Shown: positions 7,898 through 16,284 of the stretch, piece by piece | How the letters are laid out: every line of letters starts with the position of its first letter | Numbering within the stretch: position 1 is the stretch's first letter | Assembly: GCA_963819475.1 (NCBI GenBank) | Contig: CAWFWE010000004.1 | Coordinates: 1-64,000 of the forward strand | Direction: 5' to 3' | DNA: 64,000 nt | Origin: DASUAS01 sp963819475 | GTDB lineage: Bacteria > Actinomycetota > Acidimicrobiia > IMCC26256 > DASPTH01 | Notes under the pieces: model-generated | The model's database searches: none | What the model saw: the letters and a program-made list of their open reading frames with translations, nothing else | Told to the model about the DNA's origin: nothing | Made by a program: the position numbers and the translations under genes

Positions 7898-8876
7898 GTG
7901 ACGTTCCCCGAACGGCGGATGCGCCGGTTGCGCCGCACCCCTGCGCTCCGGCGGCTGGTCGCCGAGGCCCGCCTCACCGTCGACGACCTGGTCGCGCCGC
8001 TGTTCGTGAAGGAGGGCCTCGACGCCCCGGAGCCGATCGTGTCGATGCCGGGCGTCGTCCAGCACACGCACGAGAGCCTGCGGAAAGAGGTGCACGCGCT
8101 CGCCGACCTGGGTGTGCCGGCGGTGATCCTCTTCGGGGTGCCGATCACCAAGGACGCCCGGGGTTCCGGCGCCGACGACCCCGACGGCGTGGTTCAGGTC
8201 GCGCTGCGCAACCTGCGTGACGAGGTCGGTGATTCGCTCGTGCTGATGGCCGACGACTGCCTGGACGAGTACACCGACCACGGCCACTGCGGCCTGCTCA
8301 CCGCCGCCGGCGAGGTCGACAACGACACCACCCTCGAGCGGTACGCGTCGATCGCGATCGCGCAGGCGAGCGCGGGTGCCGACGTGATCGCACCGTCGGG
8401 GATGATGGACGGCCAGGTCGGCGCGATCCGGGCCGCGCTCGACGAATCCGCCCACCACGACACGGCCGTCCTCGCCTACGCGGCCAAGTACGCGTCGGCA
8501 CTGTACGGCCCGTTCCGCGACGCCGCCGAGTGCGCGCCGCAGTTCGGCGACCGGCGCGGCTACCAGATGGACCCACCCAACGCACGCGAGGCGCTCGACG
8601 AGACCGCGCTCGACGTCGCCGAGGGCGCCGACATGGTGATGGTGAAGCCGGCGCTCCCGTACCTCGACGTCGTGCGGGCGCTGCGCGACGCGTTCGACGT
8701 GCCGGTCGCGGCGTACCACGTGAGCGGCGAATACGCGATGTTGAAGGCGGCCGCCGACCACGGTTGGATCGACGGCGACGCCGCCGCGCTCGAGGTGCTG
8801 ACGTCGATCAAGCGCGGCGGGTGCCGACTTCGTGCTCACGTACTTCGCGCGCGACGTCGCCGAACGTCTCTCGTGA
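7898..8876 (+). CDS. hemB: Delta-aminolevulinic acid dehydratase, with a 3' frameshift
   Basis: Condenses two 5-aminolevulinates to porphobilinogen. Active-site lysines are Lys197 (AYAAKYAS) and Schiff-base Lys250 (MVMVKPALPYLD). The metal region reads DDCLDEYTDHGHCG: Cys121 and Cys131 are present but the middle zinc Cys is Asp, a mixed type. Near 8815 an extra G (AAGCGCGGCGGG) shifts the frame; the true end (AGADFVLTYFARDVAERLS) runs in the next frame to TGA 8874-8876. Without correction the frame reads straight into hemL and imitates a fusion. About 325 residues when corrected. Confidence 0.93.
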
Positions 8877-10117
8877 GCTCGCTGTTCACGCGCGCGCAGG
8901 CGCGCATCCCGGGTGGCGTCGACTCACCGGTCCGGTCGTTCGCGTCGGTGGGCGGCGAGCCGTTCTTCGTGGCCGGCGCCGAGGGCCCGTACCTGATCGA
9001 CACCGACGGTCGCCGCTACGTCGACTACGTGCAGTCGTGGGGCGCGTCGATCCTGGGCCACGCCCACCCGGCGGTGGTCGACGCCGTGCAACGGGCCGCC
9101 GCCGCCGGCACGTCGTACGGCGCGCCCACCGAGCGCGAGGTCGAGCTCGCCGAGGCCATCGCGGCGCGGGTGCCGTCGGTCGACAAGGTGCGCTTCGTCT
9201 CGTCGGGCACCGAGGCGGCGATGACCGCGGTGCGGCTGGCCCGGGGCGCCACCGGACGGCCGAAGATCCTCAAGTTCGCCGGCTGCTACCACGGCCACGT
9301 CGACGCGCTGCTGGTGTCGGCGGGCAGTGGCGTCGCCACCCTCGGCATCCCGGGCTCTGCCGGCGTCACCGAGGGCACTGTTGCCGACACCGTCGTCGTG
9401 CCCTACAACGACGAGGGCGCGCTCGACGAGGCGTTCGACCGCTACGGCGCGCAGCTGGCCGCGGCGATCGTGGAGCCGGTCGCCGCCAACATGGGCCTGG
9501 TGCCGCCCGCGGACGGCTTCCTGGGCGGGCTGCGGCGGCGCTGCCGCGACGCCGGCGCGCTGCTGATCTGCGACGAGGTCATCACCGGCTTCCGGCTCGG
9601 GCCCGCCGGCACGCAGGGCCGCTACGACCTCACCCCCGACCTGTCGATGTTCGGCAAGGTCGTGGGCGGCGGGCTCCCCCTCGCCGCGCTCGGTGGCCGG
9701 GCCGATCTCATGGACCAGCTGGCGCCGCTCGGTCCCGTGTACCAGGCGGGGACCCTGAGCGGGAACCCGCTCGCGACCGCCGCCGGCCTCGCCGTCCTGG
9801 GGGAGCTCGACGACGACGCCTACGCCACCCTCGCCGCCAAGGCGACCCGCTTCGCCGACGGTCTGGCCAAGGCGCTCCCCGACGCGCAGGTGACGCAGGT
9901 GGTGACGCTCACCGGGATCTTCTTCCGCGCCGCCCCGGTCACCAATTACGAAGACGCGCAGCAGGCCGACCACCAGGCGTACGCGCGGTTCTTCCACGCC
10001 ATGCTCGACGGGGGCATCTTCCTCGCGCCCAGCGGCTACGAGACCCTCTTCGTCTCACTCGCCCACACCGACGACCTCATCGACCGGACGGTCGAGGCCG
10101 CCGCCGCTCACGACTGA
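8873..10117 (+). CDS. hemL: Glutamate-1-semialdehyde 2,1-aminomutase
   Basis: A 414-residue PLP enzyme that converts glutamate-1-semialdehyde, the HemA product, to 5-aminolevulinate. Marks are IPGGVDSPVRSF, VSSGTEAAMTAVRLAR (phosphate binding), ICDEVITGFR (Asp to PLP) and MFGKVVGGGLP with Lys262. GTG 8873 overlaps the corrected hemB stop (GTGA). It ends 10 nt inside the convergent small membrane-protein gene. Order hemB-hemL is common in actinobacteria. Confidence 0.96.
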   Translation: MSSLFTRAQARIPGGVDSPVRSFASVGGEPFFVAGAEGPYLIDTDGRRYVDYVQSWGASILGHAHPAVVDAVQRAAAAGTSYGAPTEREVELAEAIAARVPSVDKVRFVSSGTEAAMTAVRLARGATGRPKILKFAGCYHGHVDALLVSAGSGVATLGIPGSAGVTEGTVADTVVVPYNDEGALDEAFDRYGAQLAAAIVEPVAANMGLVPPADGFLGGLRRRCRDAGALLICDEVITGFRLGPAGTQGRYDLTPDLSMFGKVVGGGLPLAALGGRADLMDQLAPLGPVYQAGTLSGNPLATAAGLAVLGELDDDAYATLAAKATRFADGLAKALPDAQVTQVVTLTGIFFRAAPVTNYEDAQQADHQAYARFFHAMLDGGIFLAPSGYETLFVSLAHTDDLIDRTVEAAAAHD

Positions 10118-10350
10118 GGCGCATCCTCGTCCTGGGGCAGGCGGTTGCGGCGGACGTGGTCCATGAAGAACAGCGAACCGCCGATGATGGCGACCATCAC
10201 GACCATGAGCACGAACGCGAGACCGCCGGAGCCGTCACCCTCCTTGCCTGCGTCGACGATCTGCTGAGCTCCCGCCGGCACCGCCAGCGCGAGCAGCGCG
10301 CCGACGGTGACGAGCCCGAGTCCGACGAGTGCACGGATCCGTCGCAGCAT
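10108..10350 (-). CDS. Small membrane protein at the end of the bc-complex locus
   Basis: An 80-residue protein with a signal-like helix (residues 7-27, ending AGA), a Gly/Asp-rich linker and a second helix (GLAFVLMVVMVAIIGGSLFFM), then a basic/acidic tail. I recognise no family. It follows the 10353 gene after 2 nt and is the last gene of the minus-strand respiratory operon, so a small subunit or assembly factor of the bc complex is inferred from position only. Confidence 0.6.
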   Translation of the reverse strand: MLRRIRALVGLGLVTVGALLALAVPAGAQQIVDAGKEGDGSGGLAFVLMVVMVAIIGGSLFFMDHVRRNRLPQDEDAPQS

Positions 10351-10352
10351 GG

Positions 10353-11201
10353 TCACACCTTCGTCAGTTCGGACTCGTCCCGGGCGGGCACCGCCACAGG
10401 ACCGGCCTTGGCCTGCTCGAGCTCCATCTCGTCCCTCTCCCGCCAGTGCAGCGCGAGCAAGCCCAGGACGAAGAGGATCAGTGAGATGCCGAACGCCACG
10501 AACGCGGGCACCCGCAACGAGCCGAGATCGCGTTCGAGCACCACGTATCCCTTGATCGCGCCGGCCGAGTTGTCGCACTGCGGTGGGAGTGGCGGCAACC
10601 CGAACGGCTGCGTACCGGTCGTGTCCTCCACCTGACAGAACTGCGCGACTGCGAACTCGGGCGTGTGCGTGAACTGGCCCTTCCAGAACTTCGGACTGCT
10701 GCCACCGATCTCCCAGGTCTGCAGGATCTGGTACTTGGTGACGTCCTGGAACTTGGCGAACCGGTTGTCGTTGGGGGTGTACTCGACGGTCGGCGTCGAC
10801 ACCTTGGTGACGAGGGCAGCGTCGACCGCCGCCTTCACGTTGGCGGCTTCGGTCGCGGCGGCGACGTTCTGCTTCTTGTTGATGCCGTGGACGTCGCTCG
10901 CCTGAGCCTTGGCCGGTGTGGTCACGACCTCCTGCACCCGCCATTGCGGGATGCGGCCCTTCAGCGTGTTGAGCGGCGACGCGGTGGTACACCACAACAG
11001 GGTGAGGATGCACATGAAGCCGGCGAGCGACGTGAACGCCACCAGGAACCCGAGGCGGGCGCCGAGGTTGGTGCCGAGGAGGACGTAGATCGAGCCGCAG
11101 AACAGCACGATGCCCGCCACCACGACGAGGATGCCGAGGATGACCGGGTACCAGATCCCCTTGGGGGAGGCCTCGGCGGCGAGGGTCAGGAGAGACAGCA
11201 C
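10353..11201 (-). CDS. Unknown membrane protein of the bc-complex locus (three helices, large outside domain)
   Basis: A 282-residue protein: two helices near residues 17-43 and 49-71, a hydrophilic domain of about 160 residues (with QDVTKYQILQTWEIGGS and Pro-rich LPPLPPQ), and a C-terminal helix near 230-253 followed by a charged tail. No cofactor motif is visible. Start GTG 11201 has AGGAG 7 nt upstream and lies 10 nt after the cytochrome c gene. Position between cytochrome c and a small membrane protein suggests an accessory bc or oxidase subunit; function unknown. Confidence 0.65.
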   Translation of the reverse strand: MLSLLTLAAEASPKGIWYPVILGILVVVAGIVLFCGSIYVLLGTNLGARLGFLVAFTSLAGFMCILTLLWCTTASPLNTLKGRIPQWRVQEVVTTPAKAQASDVHGINKKQNVAAATEAANVKAAVDAALVTKVSTPTVEYTPNDNRFAKFQDVTKYQILQTWEIGGSSPKFWKGQFTHTPEFAVAQFCQVEDTTGTQPFGLPPLPPQCDNSAGAIKGYVVLERDLGSLRVPAFVAFGISLILFVLGLLALHWRERDEMELEQAKAGPVAVPARDESELTKV

Positions 11202-11211
11202 GACGCGACTC

Positions 11212-12486
11212 CTAGAGCGATCTCTCGTAGGCCATGATCGCCTCGATCTGGTCCTTGGTGAGCACCGCGCCGAAGTGTGGCATGCGGCCGGACGAGATGC
11301 CGCGGACGCCATAGCCCTGGTTGGCCTCGACGCCGATGCTGATCCAGCTGAATAGCTCCGAGTCGCCGGTGGGCGGCGGGAACTGGTTGTTCTCGTCACC
11401 TCCGGTGAGGTTCGGGCCGTAGGCACCGCCGGCCATCGGTCCCGGCGGCGGGTTCGTCTCGGGATTGGTGGGGTCGAAGTACGACCAGCCGCGCGTGTGG
11501 CAGCGGGCGCAGTTGTTCATGAACAGCAGCTCGCCGTCTGACGCCGACCGCGTCGAGCGTTGCCACGCCTCGGCCACGGCGACCTGCTCCTGCTTCTGCT
11601 GCACGAGCTTCGCGTAGGTCGCGGTGTCCTTCACGCTGGCCGCCGCCGCCTCCGCCCGCGCGGCGGCGAGCTGGGCCTGGGCGTCGACGACCCACTTGGC
11701 CGCCGCCGCTTGGACCTCGGGGTCCGAGAGCTGCTTGCGACCGACACACGCGGCGCGCGTGCAGTCCTTCAGCTCGGCGGTCGCCGCGGCCTGCGCCTTG
11801 TCGGGTGTGGTGGTCAGGGTCAGCACGTAGTTGACGAGGTCCTGGATGCTCTGCTGTTGCAGTGCGCCCTTCCCACTGGCCACCCCCCACGCGGGCATGG
11901 GGGTGCCCGGTCTGCCGTACGTGACGATCTGCGTGAGCTGCTTGCGGTCGTACCGCAGGCCCGCGAGCTGCAGGCTCGGTGCCGCCCACGAGACCTGTTT
12001 CGGGAGGCAGTAGGGCTGCTCCTCCGCGAGCTTGGCGTCGACGGTCTGGTTCGGGTCGCAGCGCGGGTCGTCGCTCTTCACCACGAACGACGCGACGCCA
12101 CCACCACCGTCGACGCCGTGGCAGTTCGCGCACAGCAGCGACTTCGTGCTGTCGTACTCCTTCGACTGTGCGTTGGCGAAGAGGATCGCGCCTCGCTCGA
12201 CCGACTGCTCGTGGAAGCCGTCCTTGGCCGAAGCCTCCCGGAACGGCTCCCAGATGAAGTACCCGAGGAGCGCGAGCACTGAGACGATCAACGCGATCAA
12301 CGACACGCCGAGCACACGCTCCAGGTGCGCACCCTCGAGGACGTCGTCGTCGAAGAACGGCGTGAGATTTTCGGGGCTCGGCTCGTGGGCGTTCCGCCGC
12401 AGGCTCACCACGCGGTACGCGATGAAGCCGAGCACGGCCGCGATCGCCACCGCGTTGACGATGATCAGGATGGTGCGAGAGCTCAT
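11212..12486 (-). CDS. Membrane-anchored diheme cytochrome c of the bc complex
   Basis: A 424-residue protein with two N-terminal helices (5-27 and 57-79) and two class-I cytochrome c domains. Heme-binding CANCH is at 119-123 with probable Met ligand in GTPMPAW (Met197); CARCH is at 326-330 with GRMPHFG (Met402). An Ala/Gln-rich helical spacer (about 255-310) separates them. The role is to pass electrons from the Rieske protein to the terminal oxidase, like actinobacterial QcrC, although this protein has two N-terminal helices. It lies in the Rieske-cytochrome b operon. The start ATG overlaps the stop of a 15-codon ORF (ATGA). Confidence 0.9.
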   Translation of the reverse strand: MSSRTILIIVNAVAIAAVLGFIAYRVVSLRRNAHEPSPENLTPFFDDDVLEGAHLERVLGVSLIALIVSVLALLGYFIWEPFREASAKDGFHEQSVERGAILFANAQSKEYDSTKSLLCANCHGVDGGGGVASFVVKSDDPRCDPNQTVDAKLAEEQPYCLPKQVSWAAPSLQLAGLRYDRKQLTQIVTYGRPGTPMPAWGVASGKGALQQQSIQDLVNYVLTLTTTPDKAQAAATAELKDCTRAACVGRKQLSDPEVQAAAAKWVVDAQAQLAAARAEAAAASVKDTATYAKLVQQKQEQVAVAEAWQRSTRSASDGELLFMNNCARCHTRGWSYFDPTNPETNPPPGPMAGGAYGPNLTGGDENNQFPPPTGDSELFSWISIGVEANQGYGVRGISSGRMPHFGAVLTKDQIEAIMAYERSL

Positions 12487-12530
12487 CCGGTGGGCGCTCC
12501 GAAGGCGGTGTACGCGGTCTGGCGCTTCAT
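12483..12530 (-). CDS. Possible 15-codon coupling ORF before cytochrome c
   Basis: ATG 12530 opens MKRQTAYTAFGAPTG and stops at a TGA that overlaps the cytochrome c ATG. Its start follows a family-B repeat copy. It may be a reinitiation leader rather than a functional peptide; coincidence is possible. Confidence 0.3.
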   Translation of the reverse strand: MKRQTAYTAFGAPTG

Positions 12531-12531
12531 C

Positions 12532-12586
12532 ACTGGTCGACTTCGCTGCGCCGTCCCGCTCATCCGAGCACGGCTCCGCTTCGTCT
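12532..12586 (-). repeat. Family-B intercistronic repeat, dispersed copy
   Basis: Read on the minus strand it starts AGACGAAGCGGAG right after the Rieske stop and ends CGCAGCGAAGTCGACCAGT before GATG. It aligns along its whole 55 bp with the 62-bp units at the znuC-znuB junction (most positions identical, one single-base gap before the final TGATG region). In both places the element fills the space between a stop and the next start of co-directional genes. Confidence 0.6.
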
Positions 12587-12588
12587 CA

Positions 12589-13461
12589 CTAGACACAGGG
12601 CGCCCCTTCGGGGCTCTGCCCAGTGGTGTTGGTGCCGATGGGCGGGCCGAGGACCAGGAGACCGGTGTCGACGATGATGTTGCCGCCCGACACCGTGAGC
12701 ACGAATCGATCGAGACCGCGAGGGGCGGGGCCACCCTGCTTCTCACCGACCCGGTTGTACTTCGAGCCGTGGCAGGGGCACTCGAACCACTGCGAGCTCG
12801 CGCACCACGGGACCCGACAGCCCAGGTGGACGCACTTCTGGTACAGCGCGACGTAGCCCGCCTCCATGCCGGCGATGATCGGCGCGGTGTACGCGGGGAT
12901 CTTCTTGGCCTTGGGGATGTCATCCTTCGGATAGGCGACGATGTAGGTCTTGGCGGCCGCGTTGTAGAACGGGATCTTGTTGTCGAAGGCGTCCTTGGCA
13001 TCGGCCTCCGACCCAACGATCACTTTGCCGCCGAACCCGCCGCCGGCCGACGGCCAGAGGAAGGCGAGAGCGGCGATGCCGAACGCACCGAGCCCGAGGC
13101 CCGACCCGGCGAGGATCGAGCGGTTGAAGAACTGGCGCCGGGTGACGCCGAGCTCCTCGATGTCGACCGGCTCGTAGACCACCGCCGTCCCGGCCACGCG
13201 GGGCTCGGGCACGGTGGAGCCGCCCGACCCGATGGCACGGCGCGCCTCGTCGGCACGGGCGCGGCCCTCGCCGGCGCCCTCCACCACGGCCGCCTCGTCA
13301 GCGGGCGCGGCCGCCTCGGCGACGGACGAGCCGCCGGCGGTCTGGTCGCGCTTGCGGGTCTCACGACTCAGGCGACCGGTGGAGGCCCGGGCGCGGGCCG
13401 TCACCAGCAGCCCGATCACGGCGAGCGCGATCACGGCGACGATGGCGATGGCGATCCACAC
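12589..13461 (-). CDS. Rieske iron-sulfur protein of the quinol:cytochrome c oxidoreductase
   Basis: A 290-residue protein. Helix 1-20 and an Ala/Glu-rich linker precede a Tat-like anchor (RRQFFNRS at 108-115, helix 116-137). The Rieske fold holds CVHLGC and CPCHGS: cluster ligands Cys210, His212, Cys228, His231 and disulfide pair Cys215/Cys230, all present. It takes electrons from quinol at the Qo site and gives them to cytochrome c. An extra N-terminal helix is also seen in actinobacterial QcrA, which has three. GTG 13461 has GGGAG upstream. Flanked by cytochrome b parts and cytochrome c. Confidence 0.95.
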   Translation of the reverse strand: MWIAIAIVAVIALAVIGLLVTARARASTGRLSRETRKRDQTAGGSSVAEAAAPADEAAVVEGAGEGRARADEARRAIGSGGSTVPEPRVAGTAVVYEPVDIEELGVTRRQFFNRSILAGSGLGLGAFGIAALAFLWPSAGGGFGGKVIVGSEADAKDAFDNKIPFYNAAAKTYIVAYPKDDIPKAKKIPAYTAPIIAGMEAGYVALYQKCVHLGCRVPWCASSQWFECPCHGSKYNRVGEKQGGPAPRGLDRFVLTVSGGNIIVDTGLLVLGPPIGTNTTGQSPEGAPCV

Positions 13462-13471
13462 GGCGTGCTCC

Positions 13472-14326
13472 CTACAACTCGAAGAAGATGCCGTCCTTCC
13501 AGGGCATGATGAAGTTGAACCCGGGGCCCCGGAAGAACGATCCGATGATGACGAGGACGGCCCACATCATCACGAACAACGTGAAGATGACGATGGCGAA
13601 CTTGCGGTCCTTCGGCTTGTTCGACGGGTTCTTGTCGACGAAGGGCGCAACCATCAACAGGAAGAGCCCCATGCCGGGGATGGTCACGCCGGCGACCATC
13701 GGGTGGAACATGGTGAGCAGCTCTTGGAGCCCGAGGAAGTACCAGGGGGCCTTCGACGGGTTGGGCGTCTTGTTGAAGTCGGCGAGGCCGAGCAGTGGTG
13801 CCTTCACCACGGCGGAGAAGATCGTGAGCGCAGCCGTGACGATCAGGATCGAGGCGAACTCGACCACCAGCAGATGGGGCCAGGTGTGCACCTTGTCCTG
13901 GGCCTCGGCGCGGGTCTGCTGGATCGAGCCCGACTTGACCACCGTGAGCAACCGCTGGGTGTGACCCCCGGGCCCCGTGGTGGTCGGCGCCGGCAAGGTC
14001 GCGGTGGCTGCGGCGGCGGCGCCGGTGCCGGGCGTGGAAGTGACGTCACCGCCACCACCGCCCGCGGCGGCGGCCCGGCGGCGCTTGGCCCGCTCGAGCA
14101 GGTGAGCGGGGATCTTGGTGCCGCTCTCGGTCGTCGCGTCCTCGGTCACCTCGGACGCGGCCGCGGCCGGGACCTCGGCAGCCGGGGTCTCCTCTGGCGC
14201 GTCGGCCGCCGGCGCGTCGGCGGCGGGTGCCTCGGCCTCGCCGCCCTCTTCGCCGGGCACGGGGAGACCGAGCGCCTTCCGGCGCTCCCTGCTCCGCTGG
14301 AGGAGGTGTTCGGGGATGTCGACCAC
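13472..14326 (-). CDS. Cytochrome b C-terminal part (subunit IV-like) with long soluble N-terminus
   Basis: A 284-residue protein. The last ~135 residues carry three helices and NKTPNPSKAPWYFLGLQELL, the Qo-site region of cytochrome b/subunit IV in which the usual PEWY reads APWY. The first ~140 residues are Ala/Glu/Pro-rich and contain the phrase IP-HLLxR twice (residues 4-11 and 72-79), an unusual disordered extension. GTG 14326 is 14 nt from the cytochrome b6 stop. It completes the quinol-binding core together with the b6-like gene. Confidence 0.9.
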   Translation of the reverse strand: MVDIPEHLLQRSRERRKALGLPVPGEEGGEAEAPAADAPAADAPEETPAAEVPAAAASEVTEDATTESGTKIPAHLLERAKRRRAAAAGGGGGDVTSTPGTGAAAAATATLPAPTTTGPGGHTQRLLTVVKSGSIQQTRAEAQDKVHTWPHLLVVEFASILIVTAALTIFSAVVKAPLLGLADFNKTPNPSKAPWYFLGLQELLTMFHPMVAGVTIPGMGLFLLMVAPFVDKNPSNKPKDRKFAIVIFTLFVMMWAVLVIIGSFFRGPGFNFIMPWKDGIFFEL

Positions 14327-14340
14327 GGCTCAGCTCCCCT

Positions 14341-15150
14341 CTACAGCGGTCCGGAGACGCCGCCATCCTTCCGGACCCGCCAGAAGTGGACGGCCATGAA
14401 GATGACGATGACGAATGGCAACAGCAGCACGTGGAGCACGTACCAGCGCAGCAGGGTCTCGTTGCTGATCTCCTTGGACCCGAGCAGCACGTACTTGACC
14501 GAGCTCCCGAACACCGGGGTGTAGCCCATCATGTTGGTGCCCACCGTCACCGCCCACAGCGCCAGCTGGTCCCACGGGAGCAGGTAGCCGGTGAAGGAGA
14601 GCAGCAGGGTGAGCGTGAGCAGGATCACGCCGATCACCCAGTTGAACTCGCGCGGCGCCTTGTAGGCGCCGTGGTAGAAGACGCGGCTCATGTGCAGGAA
14701 GACGGTCAGCACCATGAGGTGCGCCGCCCATCGGTGCATGTTGCGCACGATCGAACCGAACGTGACCGCGGTCTCCAGCGTGCGGACGGTCGGCCACGCG
14801 GCGGCGGCCGTCGGCCGGTAGAAGAACATCAGGAAGATGCCGGTGACAGTGAGCAGGATGAACAGGAAGAAGGAGAGACCACCGAGGCAGAGCGTGTACG
14901 ACACCTTCACCGCGTGCCGCTTCACCTTCACCGGGTGAAGGTGGTACAGCACGTTGTTCATGATCACGTAGGACCGGTTGCGGGGGCTGTCGGTATAGCC
15001 GCGGCGGAACACCGACCCGGGCCGGAAGATGGCGGTCCACGCCTGTGAGCCGCGGACCTTCTCGTCGGTCTTCTCGAGCGCCTCGCCGACCTTGACGCCG
15101 ACGCCGCGGTGCCCGTTGCTCCCGTTGCTGCTGCCGTTGCCGTTGGCCAC
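14341..15150 (-). CDS. Cytochrome b6-like subunit (N-terminal half of cytochrome b)
   Basis: A 269-residue, four-helix heme protein. Heme-b ligand pairs are His139-x13-His153 and His240-x14-His255; the 14-residue gap in helix D is the b6f-type mark. The protein ends after helix D, so cytochrome b is split into b6 and subunit IV as in cyanobacteria and Firmicutes rather than one QcrB chain as in most actinobacteria. GTG 15150 has GAGGAGA upstream and starts a Ser/Asn/Gly-rich segment. Confidence 0.93.
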   Translation of the reverse strand: MANGNGSSNGSNGHRGVGVKVGEALEKTDEKVRGSQAWTAIFRPGSVFRRGYTDSPRNRSYVIMNNVLYHLHPVKVKRHAVKVSYTLCLGGLSFFLFILLTVTGIFLMFFYRPTAAAAWPTVRTLETAVTFGSIVRNMHRWAAHLMVLTVFLHMSRVFYHGAYKAPREFNWVIGVILLTLTLLLSFTGYLLPWDQLALWAVTVGTNMMGYTPVFGSSVKYVLLGSKEISNETLLRWYVLHVLLLPFVIVIFMAVHFWRVRKDGGVSGPL

Positions 15151-15176
15151 GAACCTGTCTCCTCGAAAACCTTGGC

Positions 15177-15590
15177 TCAGAACCGAACGCCGTACGAGTA
15201 ACCGTGACGGTTCGTCCGGGTGTGGAGGTCGCCTTCGGCGATGTTGGGCTGGAGCTTGCCGAGGATGATCACTCCGGTGGGACAGCGGTCGACGCACAGC
15301 GCACACCGCGTGCAGATGTCCTCGTCGACGATGAACGCGACGTGGTCGCGCGGGTCCTCACCGGGCTGCTCGGTGTTGACCGCGTCGCTGATCGCGCTCA
15401 CCGACACCATGTGGATGCACTTCCACGGGCAGATGTCGACGCAGCCCTCGCAGAGGATGCACTCCGCCTGGTCGATGTGCAGGAACTGCTTCGGCTTCAC
15501 CGACGCGGTGAGGTACGACGGGTCGACCTCCTGCAGCTCGTAGTCGGTGGCGAAGTCGGGCATGGGCGGGTTGGCGTCGGTGCGGGCCAT
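15177..15590 (-). CDS. Dicluster 4Fe-4S ferredoxin in the bc operon
   Basis: A 137-residue protein with two full 4Fe-4S motifs, CILCEGCVDICP and CTRCALCVDRCP, separated by about 40 residues, longer than in small clostridial ferredoxins. The spacer and the C-terminal ~30 residues (ending TNRHGYSYGVRF) are extra. Its ATG overlaps the stop of the upstream membrane protein (ATGA) and cytochrome b6 follows after 26 nt. A ferredoxin placed inside a bc operon suggests it brings electrons to, or takes them from, the complex; this is inference. Confidence 0.85.
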   Translation of the reverse strand: MARTDANPPMPDFATDYELQEVDPSYLTASVKPKQFLHIDQAECILCEGCVDICPWKCIHMVSVSAISDAVNTEQPGEDPRDHVAFIVDEDICTRCALCVDRCPTGVIILGKLQPNIAEGDLHTRTNRHGYSYGVRF

Positions 15591-16108
15591 CAGGCGTCAC
15601 CCCCGTTCGCGCCGGCCGAGACCGGCGCGCGCCGCCGCAACGGTCGGCCGAAACGCGACTTCCTGGGGGTCGCCTCCACCTCCGGCTTCTCCTGTCCGCG
15701 CTTCTGCCAGGCGGAGAAGAGATAGAGGTTGAGCCCGAAGAACACGACGTAGATGAGCACGGCGATGATGTCGCGGACGTTGTGCTTGTCGAAGTTGAAG
15801 GGCCAGTTCCACGGGAAGAACAGCATCTTCTGGTTGTTCCGGAACACGAACACCGTGGTGTCCCACTGCAGGTACTTGTCGGAGAAGGTGATCCACTCGT
15901 GCGGGATCACCGCGTACGCCAGGGTCATCATGGCGAAGACTCCGACCGCGCCGACGACGCACTCGGCCCAGGTGGCCGGGCGGTCCGGCTTCGGCCGCTT
16001 CATCAGGAACACGGTGATGGCCAGGAGGATGAGCAGCAACAGGCTGGCGATGATCAGCCGGCCTGCAGGCCGCATCCAGGGCAACCAGTCCGGGATCAAG
16101 TTGGGCAT
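15590..16108 (-). CDS. Three-helix membrane protein, first gene of the bc operon
   Basis: A 172-residue protein with helices near residues 17-35, 50-68 and 117-137, and a basic C-terminus. No cofactor ligands are evident. Start ATG 16108 is chosen for GGAGGA upstream; longer in-frame starts lack a ribosome site. It is coupled to the ferredoxin by ATGA. It may anchor the ferredoxin to the membrane, which would make the pair an entry module; function is inferred from position only. Confidence 0.65.
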   Translation of the reverse strand: MPNLIPDWLPWMRPAGRLIIASLLLLILLAITVFLMKRPKPDRPATWAECVVGAVGVFAMMTLAYAVIPHEWITFSDKYLQWDTTVFVFRNNQKMLFFPWNWPFNFDKHNVRDIIAVLIYVVFFGLNLYLFSAWQKRGQEKPEVEATPRKSRFGRPLRRRAPVSAGANGGDA

Positions 16109-16284
16109 CGGGCCCGTTGTCCTCCGCGAAGCAAACGACGTCGGCGAGAACGCCAGCCGGTTTCCTATCACGCTATCTGAGGCAGGTGCTCATCGTGGGG
16201 TCGTGCCGATCAATGGGTGCACCGGGTCTTCGGCGCGCGACGATGCCCGGGTGAGGATCCGCCCGCGATCACAAGCGCACAAGC

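Noticed and set aside
7898..10117. A single 739-codon frame that looks like a HemB-HemL fusion protein
   Set aside because: The expected HemB C-terminus continues in the next frame and a GTG start for HemL overlaps its stop; the fusion comes from one extra G near 8815.
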